Shown here piece after piece: positions 35,878 through 50,300 of a DNA stretch of 64,000 bases; position 1 is the first letter of the stretch; every line of letters starts with the position of its first letter. This stretch comes from Eutypella sp. D-1 (lineage: Eukaryota > Ascomycota > Sordariomycetes > Xylariales > Diatrypaceae). Both the position numbers and the translations under genes were made by a program. The DNA is taken from positions 372,001 to 436,000 of the forward strand of contig JAJTTP010000013.1 in assembly GCA_023313575.1 (NCBI GenBank), written 5' to 3'. The notes under the pieces are model-generated. The model ran no database searches, was not told where the DNA came from, and saw only the letters and a list, made by a program, of their open reading frames with translations.

Positions 35878-37060
35878 TTTATACGCGATAAAAAGCCGAT
35901 AATATAAAATTTCTATATCGGTAACGTTACGGTAAAATTAAAAAAGTCCGTAAAACTTTTAAAAATATAATTAAATAAAAAGCTGCGTTAACGAAAATAT
36001 TTTAAAAAGATTTAAAATAAGCTTAAAAAATATAATAACGTTAAAATAAAAAAAGTTTATATAAAAGTTATTCGAAACATTATTTTTTATAAAGCATTTA
36101 TATAATATACTCCGGGCTATAAAAAAGTTAAAGATATAATAAAAAAGCTTAACGTAACGTAAACGTAATATTTATAAGTTATCGTAAATACGTTTAAAAA
36201 AAGCTTTACCGATTTATTAAAATCCGAAATAGGTTATTTCTTTTTAATATTTTCTTTAACGTTAAAATCGCGGAATTTAAGTTATATTTAAAATTTATTA
36301 ATATAACATAACGTATACGTAACGTTAACGTTATAATTATATCGCGGTTAATAAAAAAACTTATAAAAGAAAAAGCTTTTAAATCTTAATTTAAAAAAAA
36401 GAAAACCGTATAAAAAATAAAGCCGTTAAAAAACGAAATAAGTAAATAAATAGCTATAAATAAAAGCACCGTAAAACGCTATAATTAAAGATTAAAAAAA
36501 GCGTTAAAAAGCCGTATAAAAAAACGCCATTAACGCGGCGTTAATTTATAAATCCTTACCGTTAAAGGAAAACCATTAAAGAAAATAAAAATAAAACCTT
36601 TTATTACGGACTTAAAAAATATAAATTATCGGCTTTATTTTAAATACGTATAAAAACGATAAATTTAAACGTTTATTTATTTTCTTAAGGCGTACCCGAT
36701 ATATTAACGCCGTAATATTATTACGGGAAAAGAAATTATTAAATATTTAATACTTTTTTATTTAAAATTTAAAAATTAAAAAGAATAATTATAACGCGAT
36801 TTTACGCCGTAATAATTACGTATATAATGCGATTATAAAAAGGTAATTTTTAACGAAAAAGATATAAAAAGAATCGTTAAGTAATTGCTTAAACTTAATA
36901 AAATTTAAATATATAAGTTAATATTAAAAATTATTATAAAAGACAAAACGTAATATAAACGTTATAAAAAGAAACCGTTAATAATAAAATAAATTAAAAA
37001 GAATAAAATATTAATTAAAATTATAAAAAGGGTAAAAATTATATATAAGTATTAAAAATA

Positions 37061-39203
37061 AAAGAAAAGCAGTAAAAAAACGGTAACGCCGCGCAGTTAA
37101 TTCTGGCTTAAAGCCTTTTTTTTTAAACAAATACCGACGCCGGGAAATTAAAAATAAATATTTAAAACGCATTAAAAACGCCCAAAACGAATATAAAACG
37201 GTAACGCCGCGTTAATATTATAAGGCCGGGCCTTTTTATTTTTTTTTCCCTTTTTATACTTTTATTATTATTATTATTGTTATTATCGTCGTTATTATTA
37301 TTACCGTTACTGCTATTACTGTTATTAATATTATTATTACGGCTGCAGCGGCCGGCTTAAGTTATATATTAAGTAACGTTTTTATAACGGGTTAACAGCG
37401 TTTTCGATATGTTTATATTATAATAAAAAAACTTATAAAGATATTTTCGAAAACGGCAACGTTACGTTTTAATAACGTTATTATAACGGCGGCAAAGCCG
37501 GGGGTAGTACCGGGTAAGGTAATAACGGTAATAATAAAAGTATTTAATATAGCGGCGTAATAGGACTGGATACCGTTATCGGGGCGGTATTTATATAAAG
37601 CACGTACGGTATCGCGGCCGGCAGCCCGGAAACGGAAACGGTTTAAAAATATAATATTAACGTTACGGTATAACGGTATTTCAAAACTTATTATTTCTAT
37701 CGGCGTTATTATTATCGTAAATAGCGGTAACGTTTTTAAAATTATAAATAACGGTTTAAATAACGGGGTCGGTAAGGATTTAATAAAAGTTAATAAAATT
37801 AAAACGTATATATAATATTAATATAATACGGAAATTAAACGTAATTTATAACGGTATAAATATAACATATATTAATATAATTTTAATAATTAAAACTTAT
37901 ATTTATTTATATTTAATAAAAAACACGATATATACGTAATGGCACCGTAATAACTTTAACGTATTATATAAAAACGTAATAATATTTTACCGGTAAAATC
38001 GTAATATACGTAACCGGGATCGGCCGTAAAACGGGTAACGTAAAAACGGTAACCTATTTTTTACGGGGCTTTTTTCGGTCAAGGTATTTTTAGCTTTTTT
38101 ATTTTTACCGCTTTAAACAGTAACGTAAATAATTTAAATAACGTATTAATAATAATAACATAATATATATAAAACGATTTATATTTTACCGGGCGTTTTC
38201 GGCTATTATTACCATTTTTAAAAAGAACAAACAGTAAGGCGCCGGCGGTAATAACGGTAAAAGCGGTAATAACGGCGGATATTAATATAACGTTAATATA
38301 ACGTTTATAACTTATATATACCGCAAGAATTAATTTATTATTATTAATATTAATAATAACGTTATATTAATATAATGTTATCGTACTGTTTATAAAATTA
38401 AATTACGGACTTATTATTATTATTATTATTATTAATATATTATATATTAATGTTCCTGATATATTAATAAAGCAGTATATAAAAAGAAATAAGCATTTAA
38501 AAAAATAAAAGGTTTTTATTAATTTATTACAGCCTTAATAAACTTTAGCCGTTTTTTAAGCCGTTTTCGATAAAATTTATTACGCCGGCCGTTTAAAACT
38601 TTAAATAAACCATTTAAGCGGTAAAAAAGCGATAGCGTAACGGGATAACGATAATTTATAAAATTTTAATAATGGTTTAAAGAAAAAGAAAGAAAAAAGA
38701 TTACGATAAATAAATAATTACGATATTACTTATGCTTTTACCCTGAATTAAAAAAAATAAAGCCGGGTTAATAAACGCGTTAATATTTAATATTTAGCTT
38801 TATTTTAAATTAAACTCGGGTAAATATCCGGGTAAAATATATTTTATTAATATTATTAAGGCGTTAATATATTATTAACGTAACGTTATTATTACGGGCA
38901 TACCGTTATAAAATTAAAATTATAAAAAGTTATAAATAAAAAGTTAAACTTTTTAAATATTTTATTTTTTATTTTATTTTTATTTTATTTTTTTAAATTT
39001 TAAAATAATTATATTTATTAAAAAGGTAAAGTTTTAACGATATAATATTAAAAACGCGTCCATATCGTTATAAAGGTGTAACGTAACCGAGGTATATAGG
39101 TTTTCTCCGTTTAACGGTTTATTATATAAATAATAAACCGTAAAAATACCGCATGCTATTATATATACAGGTTAAACGGCGTAAAAATAATAATAATAAT
39201 AAT
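37061..39203 (-). repeat. Repeat unit R, with right arm of the inverted repeat (38613-39203)
   Basis: About 2.1 kb. Its outer 591 bp are the reverse complement of 26875-27466. The rest (37061-38612) has no second copy in the window and keeps many more CCG, CGG and CG steps than its surroundings, for example around 37540-37640, and trinucleotide-rich stretches near 37265-37340. No open frame of note and no recognised domain. It sits between the 3' ends of the two oppositely oriented LINE copies. Confidence 0.6.
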
Positions 39204-42200
39204 AGTATATAACTTTTATTTCTTTTATAATTTTAATTAATATTTTACTTTTTTCGATTTATTTTATTATTAATAGCTTTTTTTCGTAACGTTTATATTA
39301 TATTTATGTTTTAAGGTAATTTTAAATATTAATTTATATATTTAAAATTTATTAAATTTAAAAAATTATTTTACGATTCTTATATATTATTTTCGTTAAG
39401 AATTACCGCTTTATAATCGTGTCGTATACGTAATTAATATAACATAAAGTTGTGTTATAATTTTTCTTTTTTAAATTTTAAATTTTAAATAAAAAAGTAT
39501 TAAATATTTAACAGTTTTTATTTTTATTTTTATAATAATATTATAACGTTAATATATCGGGGACGTTTTAAAAATATAAATAAATATTTAAATTTATTAT
39601 TTTTATACGTATTTAAAATAAAGCCGATAATTTATATTTTTTAAATTTATAATAAAAAAGTTTTATTTTTATTTTATTTAATGGTTCTTTTTTTAATAAC
39701 GGGGATATATAAACTAATACCGCCTTAATGCCATTCTTTTTTAATTTTAAATTATAATATTTTACGGTATTTGTATTTATAATTATTTATTTATTTAAAT
39801 TCTTTTTAACGGCTTTATTTTTTATACGGTTTTCCTTTTTTTAAATTAAAATTTAAAGGTTTTTATTCTTTATAGGCTTTTTTATTAACTGCGTTATAAT
39901 TATTACGTTAACGTTATATATATATTGTATTATATTAATAAGTTTTAAACGTAATTTAAGTTTTACTATTTTAATATTAAAATAAATATAAAACATAAAA
40001 TAATTTATTTCGGATTTTAACAAATCGGTAAAAAGGGTTTTAAACGTATTTATCACGATTTATAAATATTACGTTTACGTAACGTTAAGCTTTTTTATTA
40101 TATTTTTAACTTTTTTAAAGCCCGGAATATATTATATAAATATTTTATAAAAATAATATTTCAAATAGTTTTCGTATAAAACTTTTTTATTTTAACGTTA
40201 TTATATTTTTACGTTATTATTATAAATTTAATAAAAATAAAGTTTTATTTTTTAAACTTTTTTTAATTTCTTTTTTAAATATTTTTATTAACGTAATTTT
40301 TTATTTAATTATATTTTTAAAAACTTTATAAATTTATTTAATTTTATTATAATGTTATTAATATAAAAACTTTATATTATTAGCTTTTTATTACGTATAA
40401 AATATATTAATTTGTTTTTATAAGTTATAAACATTATTCTGTACCGGGTTATTTATTTTCTATAAATTTTATAACCGCGTATTAATATTATATACGTATT
40501 ATTTATATTACGTTTTAAAGTTATAAAATTAATACCATTTATAAAGCTTATTACGAATATATTTTAATTTTTAAATATTTTATATAATATTATAATATAT
40601 AATAAAAAGAAACCGGGGAAAATAATAAATTTTAAAAGGTTTTAATATATAAATAACGCGGCGTAAACGTAATATTATTAAAATATAACCGTATTAATCG
40701 ATTATTAATAAGATTTCGGATCTATTAAATTATTTATAATAAAATTTATTTTTTAAATAAAATATTTAATAATTTACGGTAATTAATATTATTAAAAGTT
40801 TTATTAATATTTAATTATAATAATAAAATAATCCCGTTTTAGTTTTATATTATAAAAACCGTTTTTATTATTATTTAAACTGTTATTTTTATAAATTTAT
40901 ATTTTTTATTCTTTATTTAATTATTTAAAAATAATCCGTACTTTTTTATTACGTTAATAATACGATTATATAATAGTTCTTCGATTATTTTATTTATAAC
41001 GTTTAATAAAAATGTAAATTTATATATATTTAATAATAATTTCTTATATTTCGATTTATTTAATTTTAAAAAAAACCGATATAATAATATTACGGAAACG
41101 TTTCTGTATATACCTAAATTTAAACGATTAATTCGTAATAATTATTAATATTTTATATAATAATTTATTACATATTTTTAAAAACTTTTTAAAGCTTAAT
41201 ATCTTTAATCGTAATTTCGGTATTTTCATAATCGACGTTTTAATATGATGGGAAGGTTTTATTATATAATAATATATTATAATCTTTTTTAAAAATATTT
41301 AATAAATTTATATTTAAATTAAGGAAAAACTTTATAATTAAAATATTTATTTTATTTTTATAAATATATACGATAAAGGTTATATTATATTTATTACGTT
41401 TAAACGGTAAAGCCGTAACGTTTTATATAAAAGTAAAGTTAAAAAAGAATATTTTATGCTTTAAGATTTATTATTGTTTATTATTTACCGACGTTTTAAT
41501 AATTATATAATATTAACTATTTATTTTTATTATAGTTATTATTTTTCTTTATTTTTTATAAATTATTTTATATTAAAATTAATTATAATTAAATGGTATA
41601 TATTTATATTTTCGATATTTGTATTTAGTTTCTTTTATAATCCGATTTATATTATTATTTCATTATACGGTTTTTTTTTTCCGTATTAAATTATATGTTA
41701 TAATGTTATAACGTTAATAATGCGTTAAAGCTATTTAATTAAAGCGTTAAAATATTTATTTATATTACTTATAATATCGAATTTTTAAAATATAAGTAAT
41801 TTTATTATTTCGATTTTAATTAAGTTTTTATTTAATATAATATAATTTATTTATTTTAATATTAATATTATATTATAACGCGTAATAATTAATTTTATTT
41901 TATTTTATATTCTTTATAAAATAAAAGGTAAAACTTAAAAACATTTAATAAAAGTTTATAATTAAATTATTTTAACCCGGTAACTTAATATAAATAAATG
42001 TATTAAAAAGCGTAATTAATTTAAAACGTTATTACGTTATTAATGTTATAAATTTATTAATAAAATTTAATCTCTATCCGTATTTATTTTATATTAAATA
42101 ATTTATATTAAAATCGTTTAAAATAACGTTATGTTTTTATAATATTATTATTATAAAAATAAAAATAAAGCTTTATTTATATTTATTCGATTTTAACTTT

Positions 42201-42913
42201 ATATGAATAAATTATATAATTAAAAGTTTTAAATTTATTTTACATATTATTACGGCTTAATTATAACTTATTTCTTTTTTATACGCTTTAAAAATAAAAC
42301 GTTTATATACGTATAACGTTATTTTACCGGTTGTAACGTATATAATATTATAAAGGTATATATTAAAATAATAAATTTAATTATTTTAAATTTTAAATTT
42401 TTATATTATTAAAATATCGATATATTATTAATGCTTTTTTTTAATATTAATATTATATTTTTATTTAAACTTTCGATATTTTATTAAATTATAAAAGTTA
42501 ATGTTTTTTTAATATTATTAAGTATTAATTTCGATAATTATATTTTATTATTTTCCGTTTATTACAGTAACCGTATTAAATATAACGCGGTTACGTTTTT
42601 TTTTATAATAAAAAAGTTATTAATCCGTTACGTTTTTATTATTTTATTTAAAGGTATTATTTTCCGCCGATAAGTTTAATCTTTTTATTATTATTATTAT
42701 TTACCTAGTTAAGGCGTTTTATAATATAATTATTAAAGGTATTTTTTATATACGTAATAAACGGCGTAACGTTATTATTATAAGTTTAAATTATAAATTA
42801 TTATAACCGATATATATAAATATTTACGGTTTATTTACGATATTTTTTTATTTCAAGGTAATTACGGTTTTAAATAATATGTTTTTTATTATAATTAACG
42901 TATTTAATAAACA
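39204..42913 (-). mobile_element. LINE copy 2, 3' part (Tad1-like ORF2)
   Basis: Minus-strand match to LINE copy 1 from just after the ORF1 knuckles to near the 3' end. It includes the roughly 1 kb (about 40380-41430) missing from copy 1, so it is the only place here where the central reverse-transcriptase part can lie. A 67-codon open frame at 39853-40056 (-) runs in element sense and corresponds to the same segment of copy 1 near 36185-36390. The 3' end stops at the ATT-repeat border of unit R. It continues at 51755 after the nested insertions. Confidence 0.7.
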
Positions 42914-43139
42914 TATTAAAATAATTATTAATACGATATATTTAAATAGCCACTAGTTAAACCGTAACGGTTTGGCCAGCCTTAGCACCAAACCTTAATG
43001 CTAAGGCCTTAGCTTATATATAAGTTAAAGCTATTAAGGTTACAGAATAAAAAAAGATTTCTTTTTTTAAGTTAAATATAATATTATTTTTATACCCCGC
43101 GCGGCGTGTTTATTTAAGTACGTAAAGTAATTTTAAAAT
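42914..43139. repeat. Left terminal repeat of small LTR element
   Basis: Direct copy of 51529-51754. It contains a near-palindrome TTAAACCGTAACGGTTT, a CCTTAATGCTAAGG near-palindrome and a CCCCGCGCGGCGTG patch. The last of these is unusually CG-rich for this island and is kept in both copies. Confidence 0.75.
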
Positions 43140-43548
43140 TTATAATACTTTGACATAAATTAATAAAGAATTAAACCTTTATATTTTATATCCTTTTATT
43201 ATTATTATGGCGTAAGCATACGATATAAAAAGATTTTATACCGTATAATACTTATAAAAGCTATAGCATTAACGTACGGTATAGCTTTATATCGTATATT
43301 ATTTGTAAAAGTTATAATATTAAAATATAGCGTAAAGAATTCTTTATACCTTATACGTTATTATTATTATAACGTTAACGTATGATATAAAAAAAGCTTT
43401 TATATTTCGTATCTTTTTATTATTATTATAACGCAGTTATATAATATAAAAAACCCCGATAATAATCGTATAAATATTTTTTTTAAATAACCTTTTAATA
43501 AACCGTTATATAAAGGACCAATTTTATAACTTTTTTAAATAATAATAA

Positions 43549-43562
43549 CCCCCCCCCCCCCC
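43549..43562 (+). repeat. C14 homopolymer
   Basis: Fourteen consecutive C, preceded by an AAT-repeat, in the internal part of the small LTR element. It is the only long C or G homopolymer in the AT island. Confidence 0.9.
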
Positions 43563-44381
43563 GATAAACGGTTATACGAAAGCCTTAATTTTAAAGCTTT
43601 TATAATTAAATAACCTTTTTCTTTTTCGATTTTTCCTTGTATGTTAAACCTTTTTTAATATCGTACGGTGTTTACGGGATTTTTTTCCCTTTTTCCGAGA
43701 TTTCCCGTAACTTTCCCGGGATCTCCCGGTACCTTATTTCTTCCCGGGATACCCGGTGTTTATACCCGGTACCTTTTTAAACCTTTTAAATTTTTGAATT
43801 TCTTTTTCCCTTTATACGGACTTTATTTCCGTACCGTATAAATTATAAAAGCGTTATTATAAGGGTTTATAAAGTAGTAATAAAAAAGATAATAAATTAA
43901 AAAAGTTTTATTTATTTTTAAATCTTTCGGATTTAAAAATAGGTGGGCTTAAAGGAGTGGGCCTTACGGGCCCCACTTATCCACTTTATTTAGCTTATTT
44001 ATTTAACTAAGTAACCGCCCTTTTTAAAGGCTTGTATTAAATTAATAATGTTATTAATTACGGCCCCGACCCCGACCCCGGTTATAACCCCGATTTTAAT
44101 TACGTATAAAGTTTATTATTAAATGGTTTTATTAAAGAAAAAGGTTAAATATTATATCGATACGATTTATTATACAGGCTTTATATATTAACTGCCGTAT
44201 ATAATACCGATTAATTTAAATACGGGTAAGCTGTATACGGACGAAAATATAATAAAGAATTTACCGATACCGATTAAAATTTAACGAAAAAAAACCGATT
44301 TATATTTATAAAAGTTTATAATTAAATATATGTTTTATTTAAATACTTTAAAATAATTATAATTATGTTAAAGGTACGGAT

Positions 44382-47300
44382 TGTTATGGCTTAACTAGGC
44401 CAAGTGGGGCAGGCAACCCTATTCGTTAACGGTATTACCGGAAGAATAAAGGCATAAGCTAGCCACATTTAGTAAGCTATAGGAAAAGCCACATATGGAT
44501 CCGTTATGATTTATGGATCTAAAGGTATTAGTTAAATCCGTTACGATTTAAAGATTTAACATAACCACATATTTTAGTGTTAGGAATAAAGGATATAAAT
44601 AATATATAGTTACGTTTATTACCTTTCTTTTAAATAGTTTTTAAGCTTATTAGCTTATAATATAACTTAATTACTTAAAGCACCTTTTTTTTTATTATCA
44701 CCAAACGTAACTATTTATTACTTAAAACCTTTAACACTTTTATTAATATAAACCCCTTAACTGGATTAATAGTTAGGAATAAACTAGCCGTTATACGTTA
44801 TAAACTTTTATTTAGTAATGTTATTAGCTTTAAGCAATATCCGACATTATGTTTTCTTTAAATTAAAGCCTTTAATAGATTATTAACTCTTTATTTAAAC
44901 AAATCGAATAAATCGAGTAAACGGCGATTATAACCGTAACCTAAGGAATTACGCCTGCTAAGTTTAAACCGAAAAAACTTAAACCTTATAATAATATTAC
45001 CCCTGTACGACCTTTTTTTATTATAACCGTAACTTATTTATATTAATAGCGTCATATATATACTATAAAAGCTAATAAAATTCTCGATATCGCCTTATAT
45101 TTTACCGGGGGGATAACTTAATAGTTTAAACCTATCTTAAATGCCTTCATAAAGGTAAAGGAAAAAAAAAGATCCACGGAAACCAAACGTTTTTTCGAAA
45201 AATATAAAAACTTTAAAAAAAAAATAAAAACTAATTACGGAAATCCGGATAAGGCTTAAGCCGTTACATAATAATTTTTAACCTTTAAATAAAAAGGGGC
45301 AACCTATACGTACGCCGCATAATTTAAATAACTTGCCGCTAAAATAGATTAAGTCGATAACAAATCCTTTATTAACACGTTTTATTAAGGACTTAAAAAC
45401 TCGGTTAAAAATAAAATCATTACGTAAAATAAATTAAATGCTTTCGATAAATTTATTGCTTTAATAATTAAAATTAATAATAAATAATTTAAATAATAAC
45501 AAAAAAAAAAAGATACTATGTATTTAAAAGATTTAAAAGATACCAAAATAATAAGAATTAAAACCAAAAACCTACCGATATATCTTACGGGACGGCACCA
45601 GGACCTATATTATTCGATATAATACGAAAAAATAAATAACAAATTAAATATTATAATTATAACAAAATAGGATATTTTAAAAAAGAATATAAAGGACCTA
45701 AACGAAACGGAAACTGGAAACCTATGCCCGAAAAAAAGCAACCTCCTGCCGGTAAAAAAACGCTTAAAATAATCCGCCGCGCATACTCGGATAATAATAT
45801 CTATTAATAAAAATTATAAAAAATTAAACAATTAACTTAAGCCGCCGTAAAATAATAACGTTAATAATAATAAAATAAATACCTTAATAACGATAAAAAA
45901 AAAGCTTTTACGGAAACCTATTTCGTAAAAAAAAAGAAAATAAAATAATTAATTAATTAGTTTAAAAAACGATAAAACTATAAACTAAAAGAAATGTACG
46001 GCATTTACGTTAAACGATCTTAACGACGCTTTAAAAAGTAACGATTTAAAATTTACTTATAATAATTTCGTAATTAAAATAAGTTTATTAATTAAAAAAT
46101 TTAAACTCGGATACCGTATTTTTTAAAACACTTTATTAATTATCGAAAATATAAATGTTATTAGCATAAGGAACGGAAAATCGGTATTATTAACCGAATT
46201 AAGCAAATAGTTAAAAAAGGATTCGATTTTTCGTAATAAGAAAAAAATAAAACCGATTAATAATGGTATAAAGAAATTCGGCGTTATTATAACCGCGTAC
46301 CATATAAATAAAAATGGTTAAAAAGGATATCTTGCCCCGGAGAATATTAGGCATGCTATTATAACGAATATACCTATTAAACGTTAAAAGTTATAAAGAT
46401 CCGGAACAAAATCAAATAATAAGAACATAAAATCCGATATTAAAAAGATAAGTTATTAAACGCTAACTTATATACGTTTAAAGATTTATTAAAAAGAATA
46501 ACCTTTAATAAAATTAGCTTTAAATATTTTTATAAAAACTTAAAAACGGAAAAATAACCATATGCATAAAAGGAATCCAGTAAGGAAAAACTTTATAACG
46601 ACCCGTATAACGCCGTTTAAGTTTATAACAAGGATTTAAAAAAATAAGGCCGTTTATATTAAGGCCATAAAGCGGTATTATAAGGCTTAAAAACATAATA
46701 CGATATTTACGAATTATTTTAAAAACTTAAAAACGATACGGATATATTATAATACGAATAAAGGTTAAAAATAACTGGTATACCGTTATAATAAATAACG
46801 AAACCGACGGTAATTATATAACCTTAAAATTATATAATAAATTATAATTATTATAAAAGGAGAAATAATACCTTTATAATATAATAAAAGCTAAAGGTTA
46901 TGCTTTTAAATATAACGAAAAAAAAGTATTACGAAAAACCAATTAATTTAACGTATATATCGAAAGATAGAAATAAAACGTTATTTTCGATATTATGCTT
47001 TTAAAAGGATATAATATAATCCTTAAGTAATTATGGTTATATCAATATAATTTATCGATTAATTGAAAAACTGGTTAAATAATATTTCCTTATCCTTTAA
47101 AGACCGATAATAATTTAAAAAAAAGATTTTAATATTTAACAGATAGTAAGTACAGATATAAGGACATAATAAAAACCTTATTAAAAGGAATATAACGAAT
47201 TAAGGAAAAAGGATACGAAAAAAGGATTAAATAAATTATCGTATTTATCCGATAACGATTCCGCCTTTTTAATAACATCTTAAAAAAAGAAAATACGATA

Positions 47301-50300
47301 ACATTATAAATACGTAACGTATTATTATAATATTATTAATACGATAAGGTATTTCGCGAAAAATTTAAAAAAGGATTACTAAACCGTAATAAATGGGATT
47401 ACGAGATTATTTTTATAAAAAGAAAAACGCTACGATTCCATAAAATTTATAATCTTAACAAAATCGAACTTAAGGAATTACGAAAGTACCTCGAAAATAA
47501 GTTAATAAAAAAATACATTTAACGATTAAAATTATTAATAAAATACCTTATTATATTTATGCCTAAAAAAAACGGTAAATTATAACTAATAATCGATTAT
47601 TAATAATTAAATAAGATTACCGTTAAAAACCGAATACCGTTATTACTTATTATTAAAATAAAAAACCGCTTGCACGAAACCAAATAATTTATTACCTTAA
47701 ATCTTAAGGATAGGTATTATTATATTAAAATTAAACTTGGAAATAAGTAAAAAACAGCCTTTAAAACGAAATACGGCTTATTCAAGTATTTAATTATGCT
47801 TTTCGGATTAATTAACATATTAGCATCGTTTTAACGTATAATTAACTACGTATTACGAGAATATCTTAATGTTTTCGTTATTTATTATTTTAATGATATC
47901 CTTATTTATTTAAAATTAAAGGAATAGCATAAAAAATATATATATAAAATATTATAAATATTATAAAACGCTAACTTATTAATGGAACCCGAAAAAAATG
48001 TATTTTATATACAAAAAGTGGAATTCCTTAAATATATTATTACCCCCGAACATATTAAAATAAACTTTAAGAAAATTATAACTATTAAGGACTGGAAAAT
48101 GCCCACCAGTATAAAAGAAATACAGGCTTTTTTCGGTTTAATAAATTATTATCGGAAGTTTATATAACGATTTAGATATATTGTAACACCTTTTACGAAA
48201 TTAATAAAAAAGGATAAACGGTTTATATAAATTAATAAAGTAAATAAATCTTTTAAAAAATTAAAAAACGTTATTATTAACGAACCAGTATTTATTATAT
48301 ACGATTTTAAAAAACCTGTTAAACTAAAAACCAACGCCTCGGACTACGTCCTTAGAATATAAATTAAATAACGAAATAAAAAAAGAAAATTATACCTTAT
48401 CGCATTTTACTTTTATAAACTTACCAAAACCGAACTTAATTATCCGATTTACGATAAGGAATTTCTTATTATCGTTAATATATTTAAAAAATTTAGATAT
48501 TACTTTATAAAAAACATGCATTAAGTTAAAGTTTATACCGACCATAAGAATATTATATATTTTTTTATTACTTAAACCTTTAACGGAAAACAGTTACGAT
48601 ATACTAAATATTTTACGGAATTCGATTATATCATTATCTATAGAAAAAGATTAAAAAACGGACAAACAAATACCATTAGCAGGCAGCCTGCCATGGAAAA
48701 AAAATACATATTAATTAAATACGCGGTATTCCGATAAACGCTAAAAAAACACCTGGAACAATAACAAATTGTTACTATTAAGATCATTCAAAATAATTTA
48801 TATAAACAAATCGAATAATATAATAACGAATTATTAATAGAAAAATAAATAAAAAAACTATAAATACTACGAGAATTATAAGAATAGTTAATATAAAAGA
48901 TTTACGAATATCCTTTACACGGATACCTAAAAGATTATAAGCTCCTTAAACGATTATAACGGATTTATATATTCGATAAAATAAAATTAATAATATAATA
49001 AATATAACAACGATATAATATATACGGAAAAATTAAAACAAAACGATATAAACTTTACGGAAAACTATAACCGTTACCAGTTAATAAATAACCATAAAAG
49101 TTTATCATATTCGATTTTATTACTAAATTACCGATATTAAAAGATTTAACGATACGTAACGGTTATAATAATATATTTATAATCGTTAACCGATTTATAA
49201 AATTTTCTTATTTTATCTTATATAATAAAAACACCGACGTAAAATAAATGGCATATATTTTTTTATAACATATTATAATAATACATAGCCTTATATTCGA
49301 AATTATCTCCGATAAAGGAATAATATTCGTATCGAAATTCTGGCAAAGTTTTATAATAAAATTAAAATTAAACCCTAAACTTACGACAGTTTTTAAACCT
49401 TAAATAAACGGATAAACGGAACGAATTAATTAAATGTTAAAAACTTACTTTTAATAATATATTAATTACGAGTAAAATAATTAAATAAAATAATTACTTA
49501 TTATATAATTAACTTATAACATAACTTATTACGAAAATATACGGATAATATTTATTAACGCTAATTTCGGATTTACCCCGGACATTTATTAAAATGCTTA
49601 TAAAAAAGGACCGGATAATATTAAAATTATGTTAATATCGGAATAACTTAAATAATTGCATAAAAAAATAAAGGCAAAACTTAAATTTATACGTTAACGA
49701 ATAAATAAATATTATAACCAAAAAAGGTTAAAAGGATTAACCTTCTCGGAGGGAAATATGGTTTATTTAGCCATAAAAAACATTACGATAAAATAACCTA
49801 GTAAAAAACTCGATTATAAATATATCGGACCGTACTTAATTATTAAAAAAATATTAAAAAATAATTACGAACTGGACCTATTATTAAAAATCAAAATCTA
49901 TCCAATTTTTTATATTTCCTTATTTAAAAACGTAATAAATATAAACGTTATAAAAACAGGACGAAATAATGTCGAAATAAAAATAAATAAATACGAAGCA
50001 AAGAAAATCTTAAACATATAAATAAAAAATGGATAAATAAAATATAAAATTAAATAAAAAGGATATAATAACTCCGAAAACATTTAAAAACTTATTAACC
50101 ACTTAATAAACGCTTAACGCCTTTTAAGGAATTTTCACTAACGCCGACGGAAACGCTAATAAAAATAATATCTTAATTAAAATTACCCGACACATCCATT
50201 TTAAATTAATTAAAATCCGAAATAACTTTAAGATTTATTAACGTTTTAATAAACCCCGTAAAACGTGCATTTTCCGCCCGACGCTCCTCCTCCTTTAAAC

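Larger units (their letters stand above)
32330..37060 (+). mobile_element. LINE copy 1: Tad1-like non-LTR retrotransposon relic
   Basis: Plus-strand LINE with approximate ends. ORF1 has paired CCHC knuckle remnants at about 33460-33545, with Cys mostly decayed to Tyr. It ends after solo LTR C with a KCVNYNKKHVI-NC motif (about 34010-34050), as in Tad1 gag proteins. ORF2 opens with an endonuclease-like DILTI segment near 34530. At its far end it shows an LNVYLFS...VPDILTP-like segment (about 36660-36720), matching the C-terminal CxC/HxxxxC tail of fungal Tad1 elements. Two LTRs (33560-33951 and 35570-35877) interrupt it. Relative to copy 2 about 1 kb of ORF2 is missing right after the second. 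Identification rests on motif reading through RIP stops; tail and endonuclease are the strongest parts. Confidence 0.7.

Noticed and set aside
41474..41689. 71-codon plus-strand open frame rich in Ile, Phe and Tyr
   Set aside because: It is antisense to LINE copy 2 ORF2; the membrane-like composition is an effect of A/T-rich codons.
48149..48334. 61-codon minus-strand open frame, with a parallel at 23805-23990
   Set aside because: Both are antisense to the Gypsy polymerase/RNase H relics and reflect the shared underlying sequence, not a gene.
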